Assembly (NCBI RefSeq): GCF_015278125.1
Contig: NZ_JADILO010000036.1
Coordinates: 1-64,000 of the forward strand
Direction: 5' to 3'
DNA from: Vibrio fluminensis
GTDB lineage: Bacteria; Pseudomonadota; Gammaproteobacteria; Enterobacterales; Vibrionaceae
Length of the DNA stretch: 64,000 bases
Both the position numbers and the translations under genes were made by a program. This document shows, piece after piece, positions 36,501-42,053 of this stretch. Below the pieces are notes generated by a model, which did no database searches, was not told where the DNA came from, and worked only from the letters and a program-made list of their open reading frames with translations. Position 1 is the stretch's first letter. Every line of letters starts with the position of its first letter.

Positions 36501-39316
36501 AGTTTGACAAAACAATTTGGATTACAAACCGTTATGTCTGCGCCATCATTAACGGTGACATCAATTGTGTCGCGAGTTATATCTCCGTCACTATCTTCTG
36601 CTGCGAATGGAAACTCTATCGTTAACACATCATCCACTTGATCAAACGCTTGATGTTGTATGACGGTATATTCACCACTTCGAATGCCTTGCGCATCTTC
36701 ACTCAACGTGGCTTGCAGTACATAACCAGTTTGGTCATTGGGATCATTAGTAAGTGAGACGACAATACTCTGACCATCATCAATAATATGTACATAAGTC
36801 TGCGCTTCATCGACCGTAATAGAATTTAGTACCGAGTCGCTATTTTCATCACTAACAAAATCCAAACTGACGATGTTGTCGCTACCAACTTGCACACCAA
36901 TATCAAGCGGGTGTCCGTCATTATCTAGGGTGAAAGTCTGAGGGTTTTGCGTTTCCGTAAAGCTCAACTCAAGCTCACCGACAAAACTGATGTTGTCACC
37001 ATCTTTAATCTTGAGGGTTACATCAACCGAATCAACGTCATCATCACCGTCTTTGGTAAACACTTCGAGGTTAGCGGTGAGAATGTCATTAATTGAGGTG
37101 TCATCGGTATGCAGAATATCTGAGTTAGGTTGAAACGAAATATCGCCATCTCGAGTAATGTAAACAGTCCCTATTCCGGTATCATCATCACCGACAGGAT
37201 TAAGTGCAACTGCATACACACCTTGAGCATTTGGTGTGTAGTCATCGAGATTATAATTCTGGTTGCTATAGACAAAATGAGTCACCTGGTCGCCATCTTG
37301 ACTCACATCACTGAAGATATTTTGTGTAGCCGTGACGATACCATCAACACCAATGGTAGGCTCAACAACTTGGTCAAACAGTATCGACTCCTTAAGTGTC
37401 GACACGTCATCCACCACCGCAATAGTTAGCGTTGTTGCTTGGGCACCATCAAGTGCGCTATCTGAGTCTGATTTATCTTCATCGCTATCAACGGCATAGA
37501 TAGGAAAATCGAGATGGTATAGATTATTGTCGGCACTGCTAGGGTCATTTGGACCACTGTGATCTAATGGTTTTAGCAATTCAAATGTGTAACTACCATC
37601 CGGTTGTAGGGTGATGGTAAAGACAGTGCCACCATCTTCATCTTTACCTGCGTATGAATGGATAAACGAGCCGTCATCTTGTGTCGTGTCGACCAAGGTA
37701 ATATCGAGCTCACCACTTTGAAGCAACCCTTGGTACTGGCTATTAAACGCCTCAACATCGATTTCAAAATGTTGCACCGCGTCGCTACCTTGATAACCTA
37801 GCATGCCTTGAGACAACACGGGGTTACCGCTATCCAACTGGCTTTCTAAAACGGGTTCGATTGAATTAGGCAATTCAACCGTCGGTGCAGCACCATCTAC
37901 CACTTGATAGTTAATCACATTAGTGACAACGTCACCATCATAATCGATCGATGTCACTGGAATGGCGAAATTGAGCGTATCTTGATCATTGTTTTGCTCT
38001 AACGGCAGGTTCTGAGTAATCGCATAAGTGCCATCCTCTGACAAAACAATGGCTAATATGACCGCATCTGGTGCATCTTTAATCGTTAAGGTCAGCGTTT
38101 TACCATCTTCGGAAAGCGTCGCTTCTGTCTCCTGATTGTCTGACAAGACACCATCGAATTGATCAATAGCATTGGCATCAAATCGAACTACTTCCAACTC
38201 ATCGGCACCAAGCTCAAACACAGTGCCCGATGTCTGATAAGGGTTGTCTTCACTTAACGTTACCGCTTCGGTATAGCTTTCATCCACCTCTACCGCTAAT
38301 TGCTCATCACCATCTTCTACCGACACCGTAATGGATAGCGGCTGCTTAAGAGGATTGCCATTGGTATCTGCGCCAGTTAAGGTCAAACTGACTTGCAATA
38401 AATTATCACTAAATTGGACTAAACCTTGACTACCGTTTTCAATCTCATGGTCAATCGGTTTCTCTAATGTGGTTGTCAGGCGCAATAGAATATCTTTGCC
38501 ACTTTGCAGGGCATCAATATCTATGGTCAGTACCTTTTCATCGCCTTGGGAGCCAATAATGGCGTTGGTCGTTGAATCATAGATGAACTCAACGGCTTTG
38601 CCCGATGACGTGATCTCTGAATTTAGCTCGTTGAGTAACGCGCTTAGACTACTGGTTACTGGAACAAAAGAGCTTGGGTCTAGGCTGAGAGTACCAGCCG
38701 TTACTGTCGCTTGCGTGATCGTCTGCTGAGGATAAGTCCCATCCGACAAATTGCCTTCTGTTACCGTGGTATTAATGATCAAACCACCTTTGGCAGCAAC
38801 GACATCATTACCATCTTCATACTCAAACTGCTCGCGCTGATTATTGAGACCCGCTGTTTCGAACTTAGTTGCCGCGATAGTTTGTGCTAAATTGAGTGGT
38901 ACGGTAGCCGAAGTTCCAATTGCAGAACCGTCCGGCGACTCACCCGCCTCGGTTGATTCAAGTATCTCCGTTGGGTCTTCCCCGGCTAAAATTGCTTCTT
39001 GAATTGCATTTACATCAAGCACTTCATCAGTAGGTTCATCAATGGTGACTAATTCACCATTAATATTAGCAACCGTTAATTGTGGTTGTTGGTTAGATGC
39101 GATATTGATACAACCAACACAGTTTTCATCGACCAAAAATAGCTCATTATTAATCGCTACCACTAGCTCACTACCCGCTGGTGTGAACAACAAATCGTTA
39201 GGCTTTAGCTCAAATCCTTTGCTTGCTCCAACCGCCGCTTCTCCCGGTCGTACAACAATCGGAGTTCCCACCACATCTTGAATTGTTCCCGGTACTGAAA
39301 CAGTTTGCTCGTTCAT
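24542..39316 (-). CDS. Giant RTX adhesin with retention module, type I secreted, 4924 aa
   Basis: A very large acidic surface adhesin. The N-terminal retention module (about 1-125) is LapA/FrhA-like, with IQEAILAGEDPTEILE and then TEAG (122-125) where a LapG protease site (usually TAAG) is expected. The body (about 200-4640) is tandem Asp-rich repeats: many T1SS-143 type units of about 130 residues (xIKDGxxTxLxxSxxxxTE; YxVxQxxPIDQ), then longer Ig/cadherin-like units. A super-repeat of 1296 residues starts at DDVSTLK (636) and restarts at 1932. RTX nonapeptides lie at about 4755-4812 (LEGGAGDDQILAGDGDD), then a C-terminal secretion signal. ATG 39316 has a GGGATGG site; the one nine bases upstream does not. 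No LapBCE exporter or LapD/LapG lies in the window. Calcium-rigidified rods of this kind mediate attachment. Confidence 0.95.
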   Translation of the reverse strand: MNEQTVSVPGTIQDVVGTPIVVRPGEAAVGASKGFELKPNDLLFTPAGSELVVAINNELFLVDENCVGCINIASNQQPQLTVANINGELVTIDEPTDEVLDVNAIQEAILAGEDPTEILESTEAGESPDGSAIGTSATVPLNLAQTIAATKFETAGLNNQREQFEYEDGNDVVAAKGGLIINTTVTEGNLSDGTYPQQTITQATVTAGTLSLDPSSFVPVTSSLSALLNELNSEITSSGKAVEFIYDSTTNAIIGSQGDEKVLTIDIDALQSGKDILLRLTTTLEKPIDHEIENGSQGLVQFSDNLLQVSLTLTGADTNGNPLKQPLSITVSVEDGDEQLAVEVDESYTEAVTLSEDNPYQTSGTVFELGADELEVVRFDANAIDQFDGVLSDNQETEATLSEDGKTLTLTIKDAPDAVILAIVLSEDGTYAITQNLPLEQNNDQDTLNFAIPVTSIDYDGDVVTNVINYQVVDGAAPTVELPNSIEPVLESQLDSGNPVLSQGMLGYQGSDAVQHFEIDVEAFNSQYQGLLQSGELDITLVDTTQDDGSFIHSYAGKDEDGGTVFTITLQPDGSYTFELLKPLDHSGPNDPSSADNNLYHLDFPIYAVDSDEDKSDSDSALDGAQATTLTIAVVDDVSTLKESILFDQVVEPTIGVDGIVTATQNIFSDVSQDGDQVTHFVYSNQNYNLDDYTPNAQGVYAVALNPVGDDDTGIGTVYITRDGDISFQPNSDILHTDDTSINDILTANLEVFTKDGDDDVDSVDVTLKIKDGDNISFVGELELSFTETQNPQTFTLDNDGHPLDIGVQVGSDNIVSLDFVSDENSDSVLNSITVDEAQTYVHIIDDGQSIVVSLTNDPNDQTGYVLQATLSEDAQGIRSGEYTVIQHQAFDQVDDVLTIEFPFAAEDSDGDITRDTIDVTVNDGADITVCNPNCFVKLRETKRLDGSEENAITRYASVELKQGSDEIDTVVWQVSAEMEAALAALTTQGQDTQYQITDGLIRVFTQDEHGNQQDVIAFELQGDKSGDYTVTQYLPIDNDMSDNKDIFEFSIVATDADGDSVVADIDVILKDGANTKLSDSALSYTEKEHKFGNAKNGSVQLKAGSDGVSEVSVTLDNEAEVMDWTSQDQALDIVKSGNDYTLVYESDPDNKVLEFIFDSTTGNYQVIQHKPIDQDVSNLSKLEFTVTATSTDDANVQASIDVTIKDGVETRLSNSTIQYTEKQTGIDPDVSYGFKTGSVNIKAGVDGVSEVEVSIDDSDALSSWTSQGKPLELLENGNDFKLVYADDLNQTVIEFNFDDETGDYSVEQFLPIDQIGAEQSVINLTVDAFSTDDEKSSATIAITIKDGAETSLKNRTVTLTEKDDGDNQFIKGEVSGDVNLKPGVDGVSAVALTLSQAQINDINANWTSQGKALAVVEDLDSNTYSVVYKDDPTAQVLKVVLDDEGNYKVEQSLPIDQQGSTSSLVFDVTASSTDDANISKTLTVNIKDGVDTSLKNDQVTLEESVDGDGEFATKSVSGDVKLNPGPDGAESSISLNNQDDVSKWTSNGNPLKLVATDDTITLLDEDNNKVLELIYYPEAVGNKVAGSYDVIQYAAIDQPNSNVSTMLVDVTATSTDDNPITKQITVNIKDGVTPSIDINGSASLTETTDMDVATPAKKTFTQLLDIHSGTDDIDTVLFTLADNSPLKLDDLTSEGRELEVKSEDGSYSLFIKGSTTEVLNITLDKQSGDVTVEQYRPLDNPSDNHIELKIVATAKDTDGDSASNSFNLTLVDGQDPQIKPDSSVEVYEKGLGESDDHTESNSVSVEFEASSDNIKTIEIKPTGIIITDQNDAPVTLTADKQAVQFEQTSNGLIGFFGSGDSKETVFEATVNSDYTSNDFGKVTFTLLKEVDHPNAGTDALVLKLPVVATDFDGDTSQTGAQQAYVTVNLIDDVSTLKASILFDDITEPTLGTQGSTTEVKNIFADVSKDGDQVTHIVYDNKSYDLDDYTPDGQGVYAIALDAKGADDNGIGTVYITRDGDISFKPNSDILHTDATSSLDVLTAKLEVHTKDGDNDVDSVDVTLKIKDGKDIGFAGELDVAWTEVNAIKTITTDSEGEILNVGLTSGSDHLASLKFVADSDSGSVLNNITVDEAETFVHIINGGDSIVVSTNQNQPLNVADYILQATLSKDAQGNANGEYSITQYKPFDQAQLPIDAAVILLPLVATDTDGDPTAAEIKLTVTDGQDITVGNSTSSVQLNETLTLDGTEGNAISQHDSVSFVAGVDGIDSVKWQDDAALRTLLDGITTQGKQTKYSVSDDTLRVYLEDGAQGQDVITFVLDSGVGGGYTVKQYLPIDNANDDTTNIDILNLAIVATDKDGDDTVAPIKVNLKDGVESTIQDSTEALTETLDGDGSFTSSSVSGDTQLKPGSDGAQTTIALKNYDEVHGTEANQFKGWSSNGNDIEVTEADTTVTLTDKVTGEKVLELTYYPEDVGVFGDANFKAAGTYDVTQFRAIDQPEDNISQLQVTVTSRSTDDTPKTAQITINISDGTTPTIIANNDASLTETVDMAANTPANDSFTQMLDIDSGTDAVDTVIFDLADSSVYQLADLTSSGQELVVQSQDSSYSLFIKGTTTEVLNIAVNKANGDVTVEQYQPLDNPLSNDIVLTLNATVTDTDGDSASDSFELTLTDGMDPRIENIGSIKVNEYGIGHNNRGEFGSATMTLEPSSDNIEKFEIDTTAISVADKDGNPVSPLTSGNKLVQYEEISGGYRGFIENGNKKLTVFEVKIDSDYTSDDLGKVDFKLVRGIDHPDAGTDSLFLTLPVIASDFDGDSSPAQDLNVEIKDYFSDAKNVTINLVEGSSTSNNGYTVVNYKQGDRLDNLEIEVPVAQQGNFAFGDIDSPSSKFDLDTLGTGNGIAVLAKNSNDQWAEVGTLTLITKGSNVRVKFSAADSVDHLDGPLSTTFTMTAIDNDGDRDSSNLNLTIKDKAAKLIIDPVRGDEDTDIAVTIEIDLHDADGEEIQSLLLGNPPGGSFFYIDPNSGNEMEVSGRLSKDKLDVSGTDVLSIDNIFYRPDDHYSTDSNGFEVNAQVKVEREGHPVETRNGKIDIVVDGIADKPTMAASFEPEADGDEDSLIKLDFAFETVDQSDASAETITYELKFSDVNIVADHKLVKSNGDEITPDINGVYHFTSAGIDNVYLAAKGDFSGSVLVDVKATSHEPFTDSTNSSETTLTVDVAPIVDDITYQVERVRVNEDTEFKLKDHIQVNDLKDSDGSENRFVYIKDLPNGTIITQFNADGDNAVILDGEAHLIVDPDDYATATLIMLDDPAGESVADEVDLIVEYALIESGTTAIIPPKDSNADFDFKVEVKVVDTATYADGDVAYDSQSMGDDQTIAVDIKGIADAPMMAADSNDVWQVVTDNQGAISGIKTTTPIDENSSIMLDFSVFSGETGYDKSGPDGSETVTVVLYAESGNLADYKIEDTDGNEISLTYTGMKNGQAQYEADIGQADIKITPKTNNTEDIQLKAKIIVTENDGNELVTEKDIFIEVNPVISGFNDNFIVNSNDNNYTPLEDQVNNVKWYPGKLTDRESGGDHEFVSKLVISGNEAESNAELSDIALTIEANSAIAQVLIDGVATDLDAGKYRFDATNEVTIIAADGAELTAGNVEISALVTPEDSSADFVLNSTVSVTEVDVDSDSGFSKTVDYSGKLNVDIQPVVEDDGELNIIDDDDVGIAATQTNTAGSVSFTINKEAQGGSFVGSNADYSVNFIDLDADSTGAPNPETNQDERVSQVVIEFAGASQSVLDQLYVQGAINNGDGTWTVTNEDSFIVFAPNGVDETVTVKVHALVIDRGEDGEDSVNESEVSYAVRDSQSFQITFADPDPTGTVGGEAASASIDNTQAIKGTEDTKVRLDDTLREKLIFSELANLDDSSTNDQITIVFDVSNIPEIKRVTSGTGEENFVNGKYAFTIDAEDVNDDGSLKEGALGNAAITLIEDFAGDFTIPISVVITDMDSGDENVVTQQVNFEITPVVDGVTKDNGVVVQTVEAADFTAGEEAPNSIKANTAYEDSQVTLNLNRFSFKDEDTDLSQGVESFAAIEISSTVGAVTAGTVYSGVEEKQDGTLSITAAQLPNGVTVEQVLAEVVFTPSKDFSGKVTITLDGTIIDQTDNVGSVTAPFKQTFDIDVKSIVDGVTTQSLGDKVIDGSEDTPISLSVLDFTLDDSDGSEEFVSFKLTDVPQDFLVSSTSSDFAVSNNGSGVWSIKIAQSVGETVDLSDIQITPAENFSGSANIGYVVYTQEEADKQPKQQGGRITLNIAPEGDEIDTRIDQQATGAEHSGADTGLVDIKIDARILDKADSISAGAHSENSPETVYIKVENIPDGVSILLPEYTKGADLASGDYIAYQELDNGVYTGNWIVETNLQQVENIQLDLTGTDYNSDSWRGDNPQITLKVSSNDNGSIGPVAEQIVSLEITPDNDKPVVVAQTSYSVDEDVQLSITSIQIADADVIDDPGANMTVTISHTTGNLSFGTESIQYANDNNITIGSDSDGNIVLDGTIEAINKLLSGSEVTTDRGLLFIGDENSHVDSQIQVQVTDNGNNGDVNGDGTIDINDALTSDQITVDVKVNPISDKPTLEAERNRYLVAVNDAQLAVIPLLGLIPALAVADEKLSVQFDNVPAGTTIKVGGVTATLNGDGLFQADVPQGGDTDITIEVPAGITVSETAIEIRAVSTDGDADPALSDPVTINVTADSSESILGTAGNDYLFNLDDSDGITLSGDAGDDIIIGSDRADILEGGAGDDQILAGDGDDIVQGGLGSDILTGGGGQDIFVWTAEDIDLANPQVDKITDFNADKSVGAEKDMIDLSEVFESDDSMEDILSRLTAEKDGDKINIEILDQEGGETVQTIVLENQAGYTLDGGSASLMDDLISHEFIRLINQE

Positions 39317-39704
39317 AATAACCATCCCTAAGCTAACTTTGGTTTAATTTTTTTACCTACATTTCTGCTAATAAGCATAGGAAAGATGTGAACTTATTGC
39401 CTAAAAGTTATTGCATATCTAGATTTTGATAATTAACTCAATTAATCGATAAAACAGAAAGATAGGCAAATCGGGTTTAGAGCCTATCTCTAAACTATTC
39501 GAGTAGAACTTAGGAAACTCGACATTGCCCTCATAAATCGGTGAACCCACTTTTTGTCGAGATGATTTATATCTTGCTCGACGTGTATTAATTCCACTTA
39601 CTAGAACAAACCAATGGTTATACTCATTTCTGCTTTACAGATCTGCGCGAAACCTTCGCTGGCTGACTAAACTTGGTTAAAACAACCCAGTCAGGGAGCA
39701 AGCA
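39317..39704 (+). promoter_or_regulatory. Divergent adhesin/katG region with candidate OxyR site
   Basis: ATAG (39462-39465), CTAT (39484-39487) and CTAT (39495-39498) fall at positions 1, 23 and 34 of the OxyR tetrad pattern, which expects tetrads at 1, 12, 23 and 34; the second is missing. The same bases form GATAGGC-N14-GCCTATC and GTTTAGAG-N5-CTCTAAAC dyads. katG is a classic OxyR target. Activity is inferred only. The rest of the region shows no clear motif. Confidence 0.38.
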
Positions 39705-41885
39705 ATGAGTGATAAATCGAACCAATCCAAGTGCCCTGTAATGCATGGCGCAAACACAAATCAGCAGGCTGCGGAGTTTAACTGGTGGCCGAAAACCTTG
39801 AATCTCGACATACTCCACCAGCACGACAATAAAACCGACCCAATGGACGCAAGCTTTGACTATGCTGAGGCATTTAACTCACTCGATCTCGAGGAGCTGA
39901 AAAAAGATCTCAAAGCCTTTATGACCGATAGCCAAGATTGGTGGCCGGCCGACTGGGGGCACTATGGCGGCTTGATGATCCGCATGGCGTGGCACTCAGC
40001 GGGGACTTATCGTATTGCTGATGGACGCGGCGGCGCTAGTCGCGGCAACCAGAGGTTTGCCCCGCTCAATAGTTGGCCAGATAACGGTAATCTCGACAAA
40101 GCAAGACGCCTACTCTGGCCAATTAAGAAAAAATACGGCAATAAAATTTCATGGGCGGATCTAATTATTCTTGCTGGCAACATGGCGTATGAGTCAATGG
40201 GCTTTAAAACCTTTGGCTTCGCCGGTGGTCGAGAAGATATCTGGCATCCCGAGAAAGACATTTATTGGGGCGCAGAGAAAGAGTGGCTACAACCCAGTGG
40301 TGGGGAAAATAACCGCTACTCTGGCGAGCGCGATTTAGAAAACCCTCTCGCCGCGGTGATGATGGGCTTAATCTATGTCAATCCTGAGGGTGTAGACGGC
40401 AAACCAGACCCAATCAAAACGGCTCACGATATGCGCGTCACCTTCGCTCGAATGGCGATGAATGATGAAGAGACAGTCGCTCTAACCGCAGGTGGACATA
40501 CTGTCGGTAAAGCACATGGTAACGGGGATGCCTCTGTCTTAGGTCCTGAGCCCGAAGGGGCAGAAATTGAAGACCAAGGTTTGGGCTGGCTAAATAAAAC
40601 CTCGCGTGGGATTGGGCGCAACACCGTCACCAGTGGCGTTGAAGGTGCTTGGACGACAAATCCAACCCAATGGGACAACGGCTACTTCGAACTGCTATTT
40701 AAATACGATTGGTGGGTAACCAAAAGCCCAGCGGGCGCTGCGCAGTGGGAACCGGTCAATATCAGTGAAGAAGATATGCCCGTCGATGTAGAAGACCCAA
40801 CCATCAAATGTAAGCCGATGATGACTGATGCTGATATGGCGCTTAAATTTGATCCTGAGTATCGCAAGATAGCCGAGCGCTTCCGTAATGATCCTGCCTA
40901 CTTTGCCGATGTGTTTGCCCGAGCATGGTTCAAGCTCACTCATCGCGACCTGGGTCCAAAATCACGTTACCTTGGTGCGGATGTACCAGCAGAAGATCTG
41001 ATTTGGCAAGATCCGGTGCCAAGTGTTAGCTATCATCTCAGTGATGAAAACATCGACAGCCTTAAACTCGCCATTCTCAACAGTAACCTATCCATCAGCG
41101 ATCTGGTCACAACTGCATGGGACAGTGCCCGAACTTATCGTGGTTCCGACCGCCGAGGCGGCGCTAACGGTGCTCGCATTCGCCTAGCTCCGCAAAAAGA
41201 CTGGCAAGGCAATGAGCCTGAAAGACTTGCTCATGTGCTCGCTGAGCTCGAATCGATTAAAGCCAGCCTAGGTTCACCTATTAGCCTCGCTGATTTAATT
41301 GTGCTTGGCGGCGGCGTAGGGATAGAAAAAGCAGCGTCTAATGCAGGACTGAGTGTTAGCGTGCCATTTGCTCAAGGTCGCGGGGATGCCGCGCCGGAAA
41401 TGACTGACGAGCACTCATTTGATGTTTTGGAACCCATCCACGATGGTTTTAGAAACTGGCTCAAAGATGACTACGCCGTCACGGCTGAAGAGTTACTACT
41501 AGAACGCAGCCAATTGATGCAGCTTACTGCCGCTGAAATGACGGTGCTCGTAGGTGGTATGCGCGTACTGGGCACCAACTATGGTGGCAGTCAGACAGGT
41601 GTATTGACCGATCGAGTCGGCGCATTAAGCCAAGACTTCTTCGTCAACTTAACCGATATGAACTACACATGGCACCCTGCTGATAACGGTTTGTATGAGA
41701 TTCGTGAGCGCGCCTCTGGCAGTACTAAATGGATAGCATCACGGGTTGATTTGATCTTCGGCTCAAACTCGGTATTGCGCTCTTATGCCGAGCTCTACGC
41801 CCAAGATGACAACCAAGGTAAATTCGTTGCTGATTTTGTCGCAGCATGGGTCAAAGTGATGAATGCCGACCGATTCGATTTGTAA
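39705..41885 (+). CDS. katG: Catalase-peroxidase KatG
   Basis: Bifunctional heme enzyme that decomposes H2O2 and oxidises peroxidase substrates. The 726-aa length is typical. The distal-side motif RMAWHSAGTYR (Arg, Trp and His around residues 93-103) and the proximal-His motif VALTAGGHTVGKAHG are intact, and the Tyr of the Met-Tyr-Trp adduct is in LIYVNPEG. The second, heme-free half is also complete (LVTTAWDSARTYRGSDRRGGANGARIRL). There is no signal peptide, so it is cytoplasmic. It has a strong AGGGAG site and stands alone, divergent from the adhesin. Confidence 0.97.
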   Translation: MSDKSNQSKCPVMHGANTNQQAAEFNWWPKTLNLDILHQHDNKTDPMDASFDYAEAFNSLDLEELKKDLKAFMTDSQDWWPADWGHYGGLMIRMAWHSAGTYRIADGRGGASRGNQRFAPLNSWPDNGNLDKARRLLWPIKKKYGNKISWADLIILAGNMAYESMGFKTFGFAGGREDIWHPEKDIYWGAEKEWLQPSGGENNRYSGERDLENPLAAVMMGLIYVNPEGVDGKPDPIKTAHDMRVTFARMAMNDEETVALTAGGHTVGKAHGNGDASVLGPEPEGAEIEDQGLGWLNKTSRGIGRNTVTSGVEGAWTTNPTQWDNGYFELLFKYDWWVTKSPAGAAQWEPVNISEEDMPVDVEDPTIKCKPMMTDADMALKFDPEYRKIAERFRNDPAYFADVFARAWFKLTHRDLGPKSRYLGADVPAEDLIWQDPVPSVSYHLSDENIDSLKLAILNSNLSISDLVTTAWDSARTYRGSDRRGGANGARIRLAPQKDWQGNEPERLAHVLAELESIKASLGSPISLADLIVLGGGVGIEKAASNAGLSVSVPFAQGRGDAAPEMTDEHSFDVLEPIHDGFRNWLKDDYAVTAEELLLERSQLMQLTAAEMTVLVGGMRVLGTNYGGSQTGVLTDRVGALSQDFFVNLTDMNYTWHPADNGLYEIRERASGSTKWIASRVDLIFGSNSVLRSYAELYAQDDNQGKFVADFVAAWVKVMNADRFDL

Positions 41886-42008
41886 TACCAATCGGGATAA
41901 GTAAGTGGTCAGAAAATTGCGCAAGGAAAATCGCTGAGAACTAGGCATGGATTGCCGTAACTAGTTATTCTAATTACAAAATCCGTAACGACGTTATCAG
42001 CGATTTTA
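41886..42008. repeat. Intergenic repeat-like element with AAAATCGCTGA ends
   Basis: After katG the sequence accaatcggg-ataagtaag leads into AAAATCGCTGA (41927-41937), which pairs with TCAGCGATTTT (41997-42007). Inside are AACTAG/CTAGTT arms and related ATTGCCGTAAC and ATCCGTAACG words. I believe similar sequence is common in Vibrio intergenic spaces, but only this copy is in the window. Confidence 0.5.
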
Positions 42009-42014
42009 ATCAGC

Positions 42015-42038
42015 AGCCCTCGCTCAGTGCGAGGGCTT
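42015..42038. terminator. Hairpin between convergent katG and metalloprotease genes
   Basis: AGCCCTCGC (42015-42023), a 5-base loop and GCGAGGGCT (42029-42037), a perfect GC-rich 9-bp stem. There is only a weak T stretch after it on either strand. Confidence 0.7.
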
Positions 42039-42053
42039 GCTTCAAACTACTAC

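Noticed and set aside
25000..39000. Many long open frames on the plus strand opposite the giant adhesin
   Set aside because: They follow the repeat structure of the adhesin codons, lack ribosome sites and encode repetitive Ser/Thr/Val-rich products, so they are shadow frames.
39316..39325. Start three codons earlier for the giant adhesin
   Set aside because: The AGGG there would be adjacent to the start with no spacing, whereas the inner ATG is properly spaced.
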